Source: Spirochaetota bacterium (lineage in GTDB: Bacteria > Spirochaetota > UBA4802 > JAGODF01). Taken from it: 64,000 bases of DNA. This document shows positions 35,894 to 44,779 of the stretch, one piece after another. The position numbers and the translations under genes are program-made. Each line of letters opens with the position of its first letter. Within the stretch, counting starts at the first letter, position 1. Location of the stretch: assembly GCA_029974015.1 (NCBI GenBank), contig JARKUF010000004.1:124001-188000 (forward strand). The letters run 5' to 3'. The notes beneath the pieces were generated by a model. It was not told the origin of the DNA, made no database searches, and saw nothing but the letters and a program-made list of their open reading frames with translations.

Positions 35894-36822
35894 TGTTCCC
35901 CTCCCTGTGTAAGTTCCCTGAAGATGTTCTCCAGGGCGAAGGTTTCTCTCTTCATTTCGTAAAGTACCCAGCCTTTTTCCACGCAGAGGCGGAAGATATC
36001 AGGGCGTACTTCCACATCGCCGGGAAGCCGCAGTTCCGCAGACGTGAAATCTGGCGTGCCTTCGACTTCACGAACTTCCAGGATGCCGGGAAGATTTTTC
36101 AAGAGTCCGGCGAGCTCATCGTAGTTTGGGCCCGTGAGGCTTATCCGTATTACCGTTTCATTGTCGAAGGAGGAGCGGAGCTGGTTCACATAGCCGTCCT
36201 GTACAATCCTCCCCTCGCTTATGATAATGACGCGGTCGCATGTGGCTTCCACTTCCGGGAGTATGTGCGTCGAAAGTATCACGGTCTTTTTCTTTCCTAT
36301 CTCTTTTATGATGTTCCGGATCTCTACGATCTGGTTTGGGTCCAGGCCGCTTGTAGGTTCATCGAGAATGAGGATTTCCGGGTCGTGGATGAGGGCGTGG
36401 GCCAGGCCCACGCGCTGGCGGTAGCCTTTGGATAGTTCGCCCACGCTTTTGTGCATGATTTCTTCTATGCCGCAAAGCTCCGCTATCTCCCGGATCCGGG
36501 TGTCGCCTTCCAGTTCACGGAGGTTCCGGACAAATTCCAGGTAGTCTTTCACAATCATGTCGCCATAGATTGGTACTGATTCCGGAAGGTATCCAATGGT
36601 CTTCTTTACTTCAAGGGGGTGCTCATCAATACGGTACTCTCCCATGTTAACCGTCCCCGACGTAGGGGTCAGATAACCGGTGAGCATGCGCATTGTCGTG
36701 GTTTTCCCCGCCCCATTGGGGCCCAGAAGGCCCGTGATTTCCCCCTTCCTGACGGTGAAGGAAATGTCGTTTACGGCGGTGAAATCGCCGTACATTTTCG
36801 TAAGATTGCTGACGCTGATCAT
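35890..36822 (-). CDS. ABC transporter ATP-binding protein (GldA-like)
   Basis: A 310-aa ATPase. Walker A is GLLGPNGAGKTTTMRML, the Q-loop region GYLPESVPIYGDM, the signature LSKGYRQRVGLAHAL, and Walker B PEILILDEPTSGLDPNQ, then the His switch LSTHILPEVEATC. A C-terminal ~90-residue extension after residue ~220 resembles DUF4162 of drug-export ATPases. It energises the ABC-2 permease encoded next. First gene of the gld-like operon. The upstream 270 bp contain weak hairpins after serC but no clear promoter. Confidence 0.92.
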   Translation of the reverse strand: MISVSNLTKMYGDFTAVNDISFTVRKGEITGLLGPNGAGKTTTMRMLTGYLTPTSGTVNMGEYRIDEHPLEVKKTIGYLPESVPIYGDMIVKDYLEFVRNLRELEGDTRIREIAELCGIEEIMHKSVGELSKGYRQRVGLAHALIHDPEILILDEPTSGLDPNQIVEIRNIIKEIGKKKTVILSTHILPEVEATCDRVIIISEGRIVQDGYVNQLRSSFDNETVIRISLTGPNYDELAGLLKNLPGILEVREVEGTPDFTSAELRLPGDVEVRPDIFRLCVEKGWVLYEMKRETFALENIFRELTQGGEQ

Positions 36823-37093
36823 GGGATATTATTCTTCCTCCCGTGTCGTTTATTACCTGATACCACGAAGGTGTTATCAGGCATTAGTATTGTGATAGTA
36901 AAGAGGCGGAAAGGTGATTTCAAACAGATGCTGAAATAATATGTTTTTTTCAAGAATAAAAAGTTACATCCCCTTTAATAATACGTGATGTTTTTGTCTT
37001 TGTTCCATGTTTTTCACTATTGAAAGGAAAACAGTATGATGCCTCTTTCACCGCGCGCCCACTCTTCGAAGGGGACGCGCGGGAAGGGCGGGT

Positions 37094-38179
37094 TTATCCG
37101 TTTTTCTCCATAAAGTTTTTCATGAAATCCACAAGGGCCTTGATTCCCTCAACGGGCATTGCGTTGTACACAGATGCGCGCATTCCTCCCACAGAGCGGT
37201 GGCCCTTCAGTCCGTCCAGGCCCAGCTTCGTCGCCTCGGCGATGAACTTTGCCTCCATATCCTCGTTCTTCATCCGCCACACAATGTTCATTTTGGAGCG
37301 GCTCCCCCTGTCCACCGGATTGCTGTAGTAGCCGCCGCTTTTATCAATAGCGTCATAGAGCATATCAGCCTTCTGGTCCCTGAGTTTCTCGATGGCTGAC
37401 AGCCCTCCGATCGACTTGATCCACTTCAGCGTGAGGTTCATCATCCATATGACGAAGGTGGGTGGTGTATTGTAGAGGGAGTTCTCAGCTATGTGCTGAT
37501 CGTACCGGAGATAGGCCGGCAGGTCCTGGCGTGCCTTAGCAGCGAAGTCTTTTCTCATGACCACAAGCGCCAGCCCTGAGGGGGCCAGGTTCTTCTGGGT
37601 CCCGGCGTAGACAATGCCGAATTTGTTCCAGGGGATGGGGCGGGAGAGTACGTCGGAAGACATATCTGCCGCGATGGGTATGCCCCCCGTATCGGGGAAT
37701 TCCTGCCACTGGATCCCGCCTATCGTTTCGTTGGAGCAGAGATGGGCGTAGACGGCTCCGGGGGTGAACTTAAGTTCTCCCTGGGAGGGTATCTTTGTGT
37801 AGTTGTTGTCTTTTCCATCCCAGATGACATTGGCCTTTCCGAGGACCTTCGCATCGTTGTGGGCTTTCTTCGCCCATGATCCGGTTAGAATATAGTCCGC
37901 GGATTCACCCTGCTTCAAAAACGCCATGGGGACCATGCCGAACTGGAGTGTTGCCCCTCCCTGAAGGAATAAAACATGAAAATCCTCGGGGATTTGGTAT
38001 ACCTCCTTCATGAGGGCGATGGTTTCTTGGTGCAGTGCATCAAATATCTTTCCGCGGTGGCTCATCTCTATGAGGGACATCCCCTTTCCTTCAAAATCGA
38101 CGAGTTTCTTCGAGGCTTCCTCCAGTGTGGGGAGCGGCAGAGTTGATGGACCGGCGGCGAAATTAAAAATTCTTCCCAT
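37094..38179 (-). CDS. serC: Phosphoserine aminotransferase
   Basis: A 361-aa PLP enzyme of fold type I converting 3-phosphohydroxypyruvate to phosphoserine (serine synthesis) and serving in pyridoxine synthesis. Motifs are FNFAAGPSTLPLPTLEEA, SHRGKIFD, LQGGATLQFGMVPMAFL, the PLP lysine Lys196 in VYAGTQKNLAPSG, and GLKGHRSVGGMRASVYNAM near the end. The ATG at 38179 follows GGAGGAACCAC. The frame upstream to 38455 crosses the dispersed repeat and is not SerC-like. No serA or pdx gene is near. Confidence 0.95.
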   Translation of the reverse strand: MGRIFNFAAGPSTLPLPTLEEASKKLVDFEGKGMSLIEMSHRGKIFDALHQETIALMKEVYQIPEDFHVLFLQGGATLQFGMVPMAFLKQGESADYILTGSWAKKAHNDAKVLGKANVIWDGKDNNYTKIPSQGELKFTPGAVYAHLCSNETIGGIQWQEFPDTGGIPIAADMSSDVLSRPIPWNKFGIVYAGTQKNLAPSGLALVVMRKDFAAKARQDLPAYLRYDQHIAENSLYNTPPTFVIWMMNLTLKWIKSIGGLSAIEKLRDQKADMLYDAIDKSGGYYSNPVDRGSRSKMNIVWRMKNEDMEAKFIAEATKLGLDGLKGHRSVGGMRASVYNAMPVEGIKALVDFMKNFMEKNG

Positions 38180-38212
38180 GTGGTTCCTCCATAGCATGGA
38201 TAAATAATGTAA

Positions 38213-38331
38213 GGGAACCCAAAAAATAAAATTTTTTAGGTCCCCAAAAATTGTAAATACTGGCAAAATCAACACTTGCGTTTCCCTGTCCGCCTTGTGC
38301 GGGCGTGGAAACGTAATCATTAGATGTTGCC
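38213..38331. repeat. Dispersed hairpin element, full but diverged copy
   Basis: GGGAACCCAAAAAATAAAA with its palindrome, linker GTAAATACTGGCAAAATCAA, a decayed hairpin TTGCGTTTCC / GGAAACGTAA, and the end ATTAGATGTTGCC. It lies directly upstream of serC. Confidence 0.82.
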
Positions 38332-38661
38332 TTAAGTACATTGGCGCGGGAGCGGCATGTCCAGGAGCGTCATACGGTCCGGGGAGTGTCGGTCCACAGA
38401 CATGATCGATCCTAAAAATGACCCCATTTTCTCGGCAAAAATACAGAATTATCACGCCATGGCAAGTGAAAAAAGGGAAAGATATGAGGTTTTTGCCCGC
38501 CCCACCGGGTGTTCGGTCATGGCAAAGGGCGCTATTTTTTCATTTTGTTTTTACTCTTCGATGTACATGGATGTGCATGCAAAACCGTCTCCGGCCCTTC
38601 GTCCGGATATGCACAGGTTTGTACTTAGATTGTGGGTCTCGGGTTGCGGTGGTGATGGGGC
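38332..38661. other. Non-coding gap between the flagellar cluster and serC
   Basis: 330 bp with no credible gene on either strand. The plus-strand frame through here runs into the next gene antisense. I see no promoter or terminator worth naming. Confidence 0.5.
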
Positions 38662-39663
38662 CTATTTCCCGCCGCGTAATCGGTTGAAAAGCCCGTTGCA
38701 GAAGGGCCCCAGGCTCTCAACGGCGGGCTTCATCTCATATTCCAGGATGTCCGCCAGGGTGATGATGTCATTCCCCTCCAAGGCCTCCAGCATCCGGTTC
38801 AACAGTTCATTCATCGCCGCGTTACTATCCGCCAGATTGATGCCGCCGCTGGTTATTTCGGTGATGTCCACGTTGAAAAGGGGGTTCACCTGGTGGCATA
38901 TACGGAAGTAGCGGTAGATGAAATCGAGAAATCTTTCGATCTTTGCCGATCCTTCGGCGTCCTTCCCGGACTGGTACGCGATGGCGGCTTCCTCCAGATT
39001 TTTTACCTGGTCCGCAATCTCATGTGTGATCTCCTCGATGATAGCCAATACCGTGTCCGGGGAGTCGATACTGAGGAGAATTGTCCTTCGCATGTTTTCG
39101 CTGAGGAGGGCGATCCTAAGCATGTCCCTGAACTCAGTGAATAGCGTACTGCATCCCATGTTAAGCGCGGCCCCGTCGGCCGCGCCGCCCCTGGAGAGGC
39201 CGCTGCGAAACTCCTTGGCCTCTTTGAATATATCTGCGGCGGTCCTGTCGCGAAACTTCAGTTCTTCAACGTTGATTCCCAGCATTGTGAATATTCTGAG
39301 GGTCGTCTCGAGGAGCCAGTCAACTCCGCTTTTCAGCTCCGTTATGTCGGTTTCCGTCACTCCGGTCCCATTTTCTGTATCGCGTATGAAATTGAGTACG
39401 CGGGAGCAGTAGTCGGTCGCCTCGTTTATCGAGTTAATCGCCAGTTCGGCCCTGGAGAGGATGATGCAATTGACCGTGTCAATATTTTCCAGGGGCTTGT
39501 CGGGCATACCGTCCACAGGATAGCGGGTATCGTCCACCCAAGCTTCGGTGAAGATGAGGTCCCGTTCCCGGGCCCATTGGGCCAGCGAATCGACAAGCTG
39601 GGGGAGAGTCGTTTCGTTTTCAAGAGTGAAATCAATGGGATGCCCGTTAATCTGGATTTTCAT
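38662..39663 (-). CDS. Unknown protein linked to fliD: beta-grasp-like N-terminus plus helical body
   Basis: A 333-aa protein with no family I can name. The first ~75 residues (KIQINGHPIDFTLENETTLPQL ... TVNCIILSR, cited here only by ends) follow the beta-beta-alpha-beta order of a small ubiquitin-like (beta-grasp) fold. The rest is almost entirely helical and acidic, ending GLFNRLRGGK. It has no signal peptide, so it is cytoplasmic. The start at 39663 is set by GAGAAGGGAG; the stop of fliD lies 18 bp upstream. Being last in the filament cluster, it could be a chaperone or regulator for FliD or flagellin, by position only. Confidence 0.7.
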   Translation of the reverse strand: MKIQINGHPIDFTLENETTLPQLVDSLAQWARERDLIFTEAWVDDTRYPVDGMPDKPLENIDTVNCIILSRAELAINSINEATDYCSRVLNFIRDTENGTGVTETDITELKSGVDWLLETTLRIFTMLGINVEELKFRDRTAADIFKEAKEFRSGLSRGGAADGAALNMGCSTLFTEFRDMLRIALLSENMRRTILLSIDSPDTVLAIIEEITHEIADQVKNLEEAAIAYQSGKDAEGSAKIERFLDFIYRYFRICHQVNPLFNVDITEITSGGINLADSNAAMNELLNRMLEALEGNDIITLADILEYEMKPAVESLGPFCNGLFNRLRGGK

Positions 39664-39680
39664 TTCTCCCTTCTCCATGA

Positions 39681-41702
39681 TCATTTCTCTTCCTTGCCGC
39701 CGCCCATGTTCTGCTTGAGCCAGTTACCCTGGGCCTTTGAGCCGGATATGGAGCGCTCCATGGAAGAAAATTTTCTTCTGAGCTTGTCTTCGTACTGTCG
39801 GAGGTGTTCCTGATGTCTCGATATTCGTTCGTCCGTGAGCTTGATTGAGCCGCTCTCGTAATCGATCTTTGCCTGTATGATGTTTTTCCCCGGCATGGTG
39901 TACGGCTTGAGCGCCTGCTGTAGCTTATAGGCCATGCCGTTGTCGATCCTGGTGTCGCCGTCGGTGTCGGACCCGAAGAATTCCTTTACGCCGTCGGGAT
40001 TCGACGCTACCACTTCGGAGAGCTTGTTCTCATCGAGGACCAGCTTTCCCGTTTTTATCGTCTCCCAGTCCGCGTTCAGGGCCCCCGTGGAAATTCCAAG
40101 CTGGGTGATGACCTTGATCGGCTCTTCCGCCTTGCTGGGGTAGGCGTTGGTCACCGAGGTCTTCACAGTATTTTCCAATCGGAGGATCGTCATGTCGCCG
40201 ATAAAAAGGCCGGTCTTCATGTTCTTGCGGCCGGGAGATTCATCCCTGCCCGAGCGCTCCACGAAGGTGAGCTCCGCGCTAAAATCGAGGTAGGAGTTGT
40301 ATGCCTCAATGAACTTCTTAACTTTCTCGATAGCGTTCTTCGTGTTCGATTCGATGGTGATCGTGACCGGATGTTCCGAGGCGCGCCTGAGGTTGAGGGT
40401 GACTCCTTCGATGGCGTCGGAGATGCCAGTGTTTTTATCGCGCACGATATCGACGCCGTTTATCTTCAAGCGGGCATTTTTCGCCTTGTTTATGATGTTC
40501 TTCGGCTCGTAGTATCCGGTCCCCTTTTCCGGCGTGAGTATCGCAGCTTTTGAGAAATCGGCGTCACCCTCGTTGCAGTAGAGGATGATCTTTGATATCT
40601 TTTTATCCTTGAAGTCCCTGCCTATTGGTATTTCTTGCTTTCCCTTTGATTTGACATCGATGATGTACAGCTTTTCCAGACGTTTCCCCTCTTCGAGGCA
40701 GACCACTCCGACGCCGGTTATGGTGTCGAAAGGCTCTTTCTTTTTTTTCTCCTCCAGAGGGCGTATCCTCGGTATGTTGTAACTGCGGATGTCGATCCCC
40801 TTAATGATCGTGGTTTCCTCGGGACCCGTTTCCACACGGAACGGCAGTGCCTCTTCTTCCGGTGTTTTCGGTTCTTTGTAAGCGAATTCGAATTCGAGGG
40901 TGCTGTCCTCCTTTACCGGCACTTCCAGGGGCATCACGTATTCACGCCACAGGGTCCCTGTCATCCTTATGCCTTTTCCATCTTTTTCGACATGAAGCTT
41001 GCCGTTCTGTTCTTCAGTCTTTTCTTCGCCCGTGTAAGGAATGAAGTATTTTTGGTCGAATACGAGGTCAGTCCTGGACGGGTGCGACCCTTTTTCACCC
41101 TTGATGAGTCCCGTAGCGTTGAGAGCGGATTTATCTCCAGATAGAAGTATTTCCCCCTTCTTCCCGGGGACTTTCGACTCCAGGGTCAAGGTGTAAAGAT
41201 CGTCCTGGGTGTTCATGATGGTCGTGTTGACGATATCCGCCGCCTCTTCGGCGATGGCGTCGTGGAGTGCGGCGATCTTGCCGCCTCTAAAACGGATGGT
41301 CCTGGTGTCGCCATTGATCGTGAGCTTGATTTTTCCCGCATCCAGCATTTGGCTTTTTTTTACGGGCTCCGTGCTGATCTTGTGGTTGCCCGCGAGTTCC
41401 ATGACCACGATGGAATTGCTGCCTTTCTCTGCGTCCTTACCCGCCGTCGCGTCAAGGACCCCGGGGTCCGAAGAGTTAACGGATTTGTCGAAGTAAGCTG
41501 CCCTGAAACCGTAGAGTTCCTTCGCTGCGTCATGTAAATTCGACACATGTCCTTTCAGGGTCCCCAGGGCCTGCTTTTTAAGGGAAGCGTTTTTCTTCTC
41601 CTGCTCCCATTGAATGATCGGCCTGGATTCGACCTGGACAAGTTTTTTAATAATTTCTTCGGTGTCTACACCGGAGGCCATGCCTCCGAAGGAAATCGGC
41701 AT
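39681..41702 (-). CDS. fliD: Flagellar filament cap protein FliD (long form)
   Basis: A 673-aa FliD (HAP2). The N-terminus PISFGGMASGVDTEEIIKKL, then VQVESRPI, and the C-terminal half (ARLKINGVDIVRDKNTGISD, GVTLNLRRASEHPVTITIES, KKFIEAYNSYLDF, VITQLGISTG) are clear. It caps the filament, which in spirochaetes lies in the periplasm, and helps flagellin assembly. Compared with ~450-500 aa in many bacteria, there is an insert of roughly 150-200 residues (about 225-400) with jelly-roll-like beta sequence. GGGGGAAAG precedes the ATG. A sigma-28-like promoter lies at 41777. Confidence 0.9.
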   Translation of the reverse strand: MPISFGGMASGVDTEEIIKKLVQVESRPIIQWEQEKKNASLKKQALGTLKGHVSNLHDAAKELYGFRAAYFDKSVNSSDPGVLDATAGKDAEKGSNSIVVMELAGNHKISTEPVKKSQMLDAGKIKLTINGDTRTIRFRGGKIAALHDAIAEEAADIVNTTIMNTQDDLYTLTLESKVPGKKGEILLSGDKSALNATGLIKGEKGSHPSRTDLVFDQKYFIPYTGEEKTEEQNGKLHVEKDGKGIRMTGTLWREYVMPLEVPVKEDSTLEFEFAYKEPKTPEEEALPFRVETGPEETTIIKGIDIRSYNIPRIRPLEEKKKKEPFDTITGVGVVCLEEGKRLEKLYIIDVKSKGKQEIPIGRDFKDKKISKIILYCNEGDADFSKAAILTPEKGTGYYEPKNIINKAKNARLKINGVDIVRDKNTGISDAIEGVTLNLRRASEHPVTITIESNTKNAIEKVKKFIEAYNSYLDFSAELTFVERSGRDESPGRKNMKTGLFIGDMTILRLENTVKTSVTNAYPSKAEEPIKVITQLGISTGALNADWETIKTGKLVLDENKLSEVVASNPDGVKEFFGSDTDGDTRIDNGMAYKLQQALKPYTMPGKNIIQAKIDYESGSIKLTDERISRHQEHLRQYEDKLRRKFSSMERSISGSKAQGNWLKQNMGGGKEEK

Positions 41703-41776
41703 ATCTTTCCCCCCATCTCCGTCATTTCGGAGATTCTCCCATCAATATACGGATAAGGACACATTTCTTCAATTAA

Positions 41777-41804
41777 TTATCGACATAATCCCGGATTAAA
41801 TTTA
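41777..41804 (-). promoter_or_regulatory. Sigma-28-type promoter of fliD
   Basis: On the minus strand: TAAA, 16 bp, GTCGATAA. The FliA consensus is TAAA-N15-GCCGATAA, so seven of eight -10 bases match. It lies about 75 bp before the fliD start. Confidence 0.65.
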
Positions 41805-41987
41805 CAGGATATTGGCGTGCGTGCTTGTTTTTAGGGTATAACGGATCCGCCGGGAACACATGATTGGTTCCCGGTGCTATCGGGATGAAACGACATGGAT
41901 ACACCGTGCAGTGCAGGTGCCCGGTGTGCAATAATCACAACTTCTCCCCGCAATGTCCGGGACTTCGCCCGAGGTGAACGACGCCCT

Positions 41988-42347
41988 TTACCGGGATTCG
42001 TCTACGAACATTCCCAGCAGCTCGTGGATGTGCTCGTACACCCGCACCATTTCCCTTGACGGAATTTCCCGTATTACTTCATTATTTCTAGTGTTGATCA
42101 CCTTCATCACCACTCGGCTTATCTTTTCATTGAAGGAGAACGACACCCGCCGATTCATCGACTTCGCGGCGGCATTGAGCGTATCCGTCAGATCTTTCAA
42201 ATTCTGCCTGGAAAGGTCCTGGGGCTTGCTCTCCGGCTTCGTAGGAGCATGGGTGTTTTGCTCCGGAGTTGCAGTTTGCCCGGAACTTTCCTGTAAACCC
42301 TTGTTGACGGGGATGGTCTGTCCCCCGGAAATTCTGTTGATTTCCAT
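41988..42347 (-). CDS. flaG: FlaG family protein
   Basis: A 119-aa protein. Residues ~1-45 are a polar, glutamine- and proline-rich linker. The C-terminal ~70 residues (MNRRVSFSFNEKISRVVMKV then NTRNNEVIREIPSREMVRVY) are the FlaG domain. FlaG controls filament length in some bacteria and is usually encoded between flagellin and fliD, as here. GGAGG lies 6 bp before the ATG. It follows the flagellin terminator at 42414, so it must have its own promoter or read-through. Confidence 0.9.
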   Translation of the reverse strand: MEINRISGGQTIPVNKGLQESSGQTATPEQNTHAPTKPESKPQDLSRQNLKDLTDTLNAAAKSMNRRVSFSFNEKISRVVMKVINTRNNEVIREIPSREMVRVYEHIHELLGMFVDESR

Positions 42348-42413
42348 CGCTTACCTCCGTGTAAGTCCGTTTTACGTCGTGTAATGTCACTCCCACCTTT
42401 TTCCCTCCGTGTT

Positions 42414-42453
42414 AAAAAGGCGGCCTTTCCCCCGGCTCCCTACCGGGGGAAAG
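42414..42453 (-). terminator. Terminator downstream of the second flagellin gene
   Basis: An 11-bp stem CTTTCCCCCGG/CCGGGGGAAAG with a 7-nt loop, followed on the minus strand by GCCGCC and then TTTTT. The T-run is offset by six bases. Confidence 0.7.
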
Positions 42454-42494
42454 ACGTGCATAATGCCAGGGCACTGCGTTGTGCGTCATGATGC

Positions 42495-43337
42495 CTATCC
42501 GAGCAGTTTAAGTACCAGTTGAGGCTTGAAATTCGCCTGAGCCAGCATCGCAGTACCACTCTGGACAAGAATCTGGTTCTTCGTAAACTCAACCATTTCG
42601 GCCGCCATATCCGCATCCCGGATCCTGGAAAAGGCTGCGGTCATGTTCTCATGGGAATAAGCAAGGGCCCTTATGGTGTTTTCCATCCTGTTGTAGTAAG
42701 CGCCCAGGTCTGCCCTTTGCCGGTTCAGTTTGTCCAACGCCGAATCGACGAATCCCACCAGGGCGTTTGCCAGTGCAACGGTGGATAAGGAACGTTTGCT
42801 GTTACCCTCAACAAGGTTGAGCGCACGCGAACTCATCGTGGCGACCACGGCGAGCACGCGCTGGTTCTGATTGGGGCCCACGTGAAAAAACATGCTCCCC
42901 GTCTGGGAATTTCGCGCGTAAATTCCCGTCAGGATCTTTTGCCGGTTGAATTCCGCCGACGTGGCGATTCTGTCCACCTCGTCAATGAGCTGCGATACTT
43001 CAACCTGGATCTGCACCCTGTCCGTGTTCGAGTAAATCCCATTCGCCGCCTGTATCGAGAGCATCCTTATGCGCTGAAGGATGTCGTTGATTTGCTGGAG
43101 CGACCCCTCCGCGACCTGTATAAAAGAAATCCCGTTCTGGGCGTTCTTTTCAGCCTGGAGCAGGCCGTACATCTGGGTCCGCATCTTTTCGGACACGGCC
43201 AGACCGGAAGCGTCATCTCCCGCCCTATTGATCGCCTCGCCTGACGCGAGCTTTTCAATAGCTTTATCAAGCCTTTCCGATACAAGCTTGACCTGCCTGT
43301 TTGCGAATATGGCACTCATGTTGTGGCTGATTCTCAT
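42495..43337 (-). CDS. flaB: FlaB-type core flagellin (second gene)
   Basis: A 280-aa periplasmic flagellin. [60 protein letters not shown] and the C-terminal [20 protein letters not shown] then [16 protein letters not shown] are the conserved D0/D1 ends. The central part is only ~100 residues, as in spirochaete FlaB. The [11 protein letters not shown] segment corresponds to the FHIGANxDQ motif of spirochaete FlaB. The start at 43337 follows GGGAGGG. It lies 343 bp downstream of the first flagellin with a strong hairpin between. I found no sigma-28 box of its own. Confidence 0.93.
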   Translation of the reverse strand: MRISHNMSAIFANRQVKLVSERLDKAIEKLASGEAINRAGDDASGLAVSEKMRTQMYGLLQAEKNAQNGISFIQVAEGSLQQINDILQRIRMLSIQAANGIYSNTDRVQIQVEVSQLIDEVDRIATSAEFNRQKILTGIYARNSQTGSMFFHVGPNQNQRVLAVVATMSSRALNLVEGNSKRSLSTVALANALVGFVDSALDKLNRQRADLGAYYNRMENTIRALAYSHENMTAAFSRIRDADMAAEMVEFTKNQILVQSGTAMLAQANFKPQLVLKLLG

Positions 43338-43520
43338 TGTGTATCCCTCCCTTGTGGATAATGCGGCGCCGCTATCAGTTTTCTGTATTTCCAGCAGCAC
43401 CGGTTTTTCCCTGTCCACCTCGTGTGGGCAGGGGGCCTTCCGAGAAGGCCGAAGGTATTCTCCTTAGTTGATACAACCCGGATTGCCCAAAATCCGGTTA
43501 AAACTGCCGCCGAACCAGCG

Positions 43521-43564
43521 CTTCGGCGGCCGGTAATGCCTCCCGACATTACCGGCCGCCGAAG
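43521..43564. promoter_or_regulatory. 18-bp perfect inverted repeat between flagellin genes
   Basis: CTTCGGCGGCCGGTAATG and its exact complement enclose an 8-nt loop. No T-run follows on either strand, so it is not a standard terminator. It lies in the leader of the second flagellin or the tail of the first. An RNA processing, stabilising or attenuating role is possible. Confidence 0.8.
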
Positions 43565-43627
43565 CAGCCGATCTGGACTAATCCAGGAGTATCGTTGTTA
43601 CAAAGAGAATCGCCACTTGTTTTCAAA

Positions 43628-43665
43628 GAACCATTCGTTGAATGAACCATTCGCAGAACCATTCG
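43628..43665. repeat. Three direct repeats of GAACCATTCG
   Basis: Exact 10-bp units at 43628, 43644 and 43656, just 3' of the first flagellin gene. Spacing is 16 and 12 bp. Purpose unknown. Confidence 0.75.
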
Positions 43666-43680
43666 ACGTTGCCCGGAGAA

Positions 43681-44526
43681 TTATCCAAGCAGACGCAGAA
43701 TGGATTGGGGTTGCAGGTTCGCCTGCGCCAGCATGGCGGTGCCGCTATGTATCAGGACCGTATTCTTGGTGAAATCCACCATTTCTTCGGCCATGTCGGC
43801 ATCCCGGATCCGGGATTCCGCCGCCTGCACGTTTTCGTAGGCGTTCATAAGCCCCTTGGCGGCCATTTCAAGCCTGTTGTAATAGGCGCCGAGGTCGGAA
43901 CGCTGTTTGGAAATCCTCTGCAGGGCGCTGTCGAGCACGCCAATCGCTTCGTTTGCCCCTCTGGGAGTTGAAAGGCTCAGGCTGATGGTCCCCCCCCTCT
44001 TAAAACCGAGGGCGGCGGCCGTCATGGTTCCTATATAGATCCGCTCACGCTGGTTCTGATTGGGACCCATATGGAACCACATGCTTGCTTGGCCGTTGAT
44101 ACGGGAAAAACTTCCGGTGAGCACCTTGAAGCGGTTGAACTCCGCCTGGGATGCGTTCCGGTCGACTTCGTCGATCAGGGCCGAGACTTCCACCTGGATG
44201 AGCTGTCTGTCCTCCGGCGAGTAGATGCCGTTGGCTGACTGGATGGCGAGCACCCGGATCCGCTGGACAATAGAGGTGGTTTGGTTGAGATACCCCTCCG
44301 CCGTCTGGACGAAGGACATTCCGTCTTCGGTATTTCTCTCCGCCTGCCTCAAACCCTGGATCTGGGTCCTCATCTTCTCGGAAACAGCCAGTCCGGATGC
44401 ATCATCTCCGGCCCTGTTGATGCGCATGCCCGATGAAAGCTTGCGCATGCTGTTGTCCACGTCCCAGTGGGTGAACTTCAACGACCTGTTGGCGTTGATG
44501 GCTGACATGTTGTGGTTGATGATCAT
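43681..44526 (-). CDS. flaB: FlaB-type core flagellin (first gene)
   Basis: A 281-aa flagellin. [80 protein letters not shown] and the end [20 protein letters not shown] then [16 protein letters not shown] are close to spirochaete FlaB. It differs from the second flagellin mostly in the middle. AAAGGAG precedes the ATG at 44526. Its sigma-28-like promoter at 44780 leaves a leader of about 245 nt. Flagellins of this type form the core of the periplasmic filament. Confidence 0.95.
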   Translation of the reverse strand: MIINHNMSAINANRSLKFTHWDVDNSMRKLSSGMRINRAGDDASGLAVSEKMRTQIQGLRQAERNTEDGMSFVQTAEGYLNQTTSIVQRIRVLAIQSANGIYSPEDRQLIQVEVSALIDEVDRNASQAEFNRFKVLTGSFSRINGQASMWFHMGPNQNQRERIYIGTMTAAALGFKRGGTISLSLSTPRGANEAIGVLDSALQRISKQRSDLGAYYNRLEMAAKGLMNAYENVQAAESRIRDADMAEEMVDFTKNTVLIHSGTAMLAQANLQPQSILRLLG

Positions 44527-44779
44527 TGTACACTCCTTTGTTCTGTTTTTTGGCTTCCTTGCCGCCCTTTTCCCCGGGCAGTGGGAAAAGGGCATAGATA
44601 CCATTCTCATCCGGTTTAACGGACGGGACGAATGGCAGCTGTTCCAGGCTTGTATCTGGGCTCATATAAGCCTGTAACCAGATACCAAAGGGAAGGTCCA
44701 GTAATCGCCCTGCAACATGCCGTACTGCAACCCCGTTTTCAAAGATCGTCACGTAAGGAGACACCATCTCCTATTCGAA
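44527..44779 (-). promoter_or_regulatory. Long structured leader of the first flagellin gene
   Basis: No gene. It contains a two-part hairpin at about 44657-44690: GTATCTGG/CCAGATAC outside, GGCT/AGCC inside. A leader this long upstream of an abundant protein could serve mRNA stability or translational control. This is inferred only. Confidence 0.4.

Noticed and set aside
37094-38455. Longer serC frame starting at 38455
   Set aside because: The added residues run through a dispersed repeat and match nothing. SerC similarity and a GGAGGAA site both begin at 38179.
38357-38911. 184-codon plus-strand ORF
   Set aside because: Most of it is antisense to the unknown gene at 38662 and its protein looks like a shadow frame.
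43521-43564. Flagellin terminator
   Set aside because: The stem is strong, but no T-run follows on either strand.
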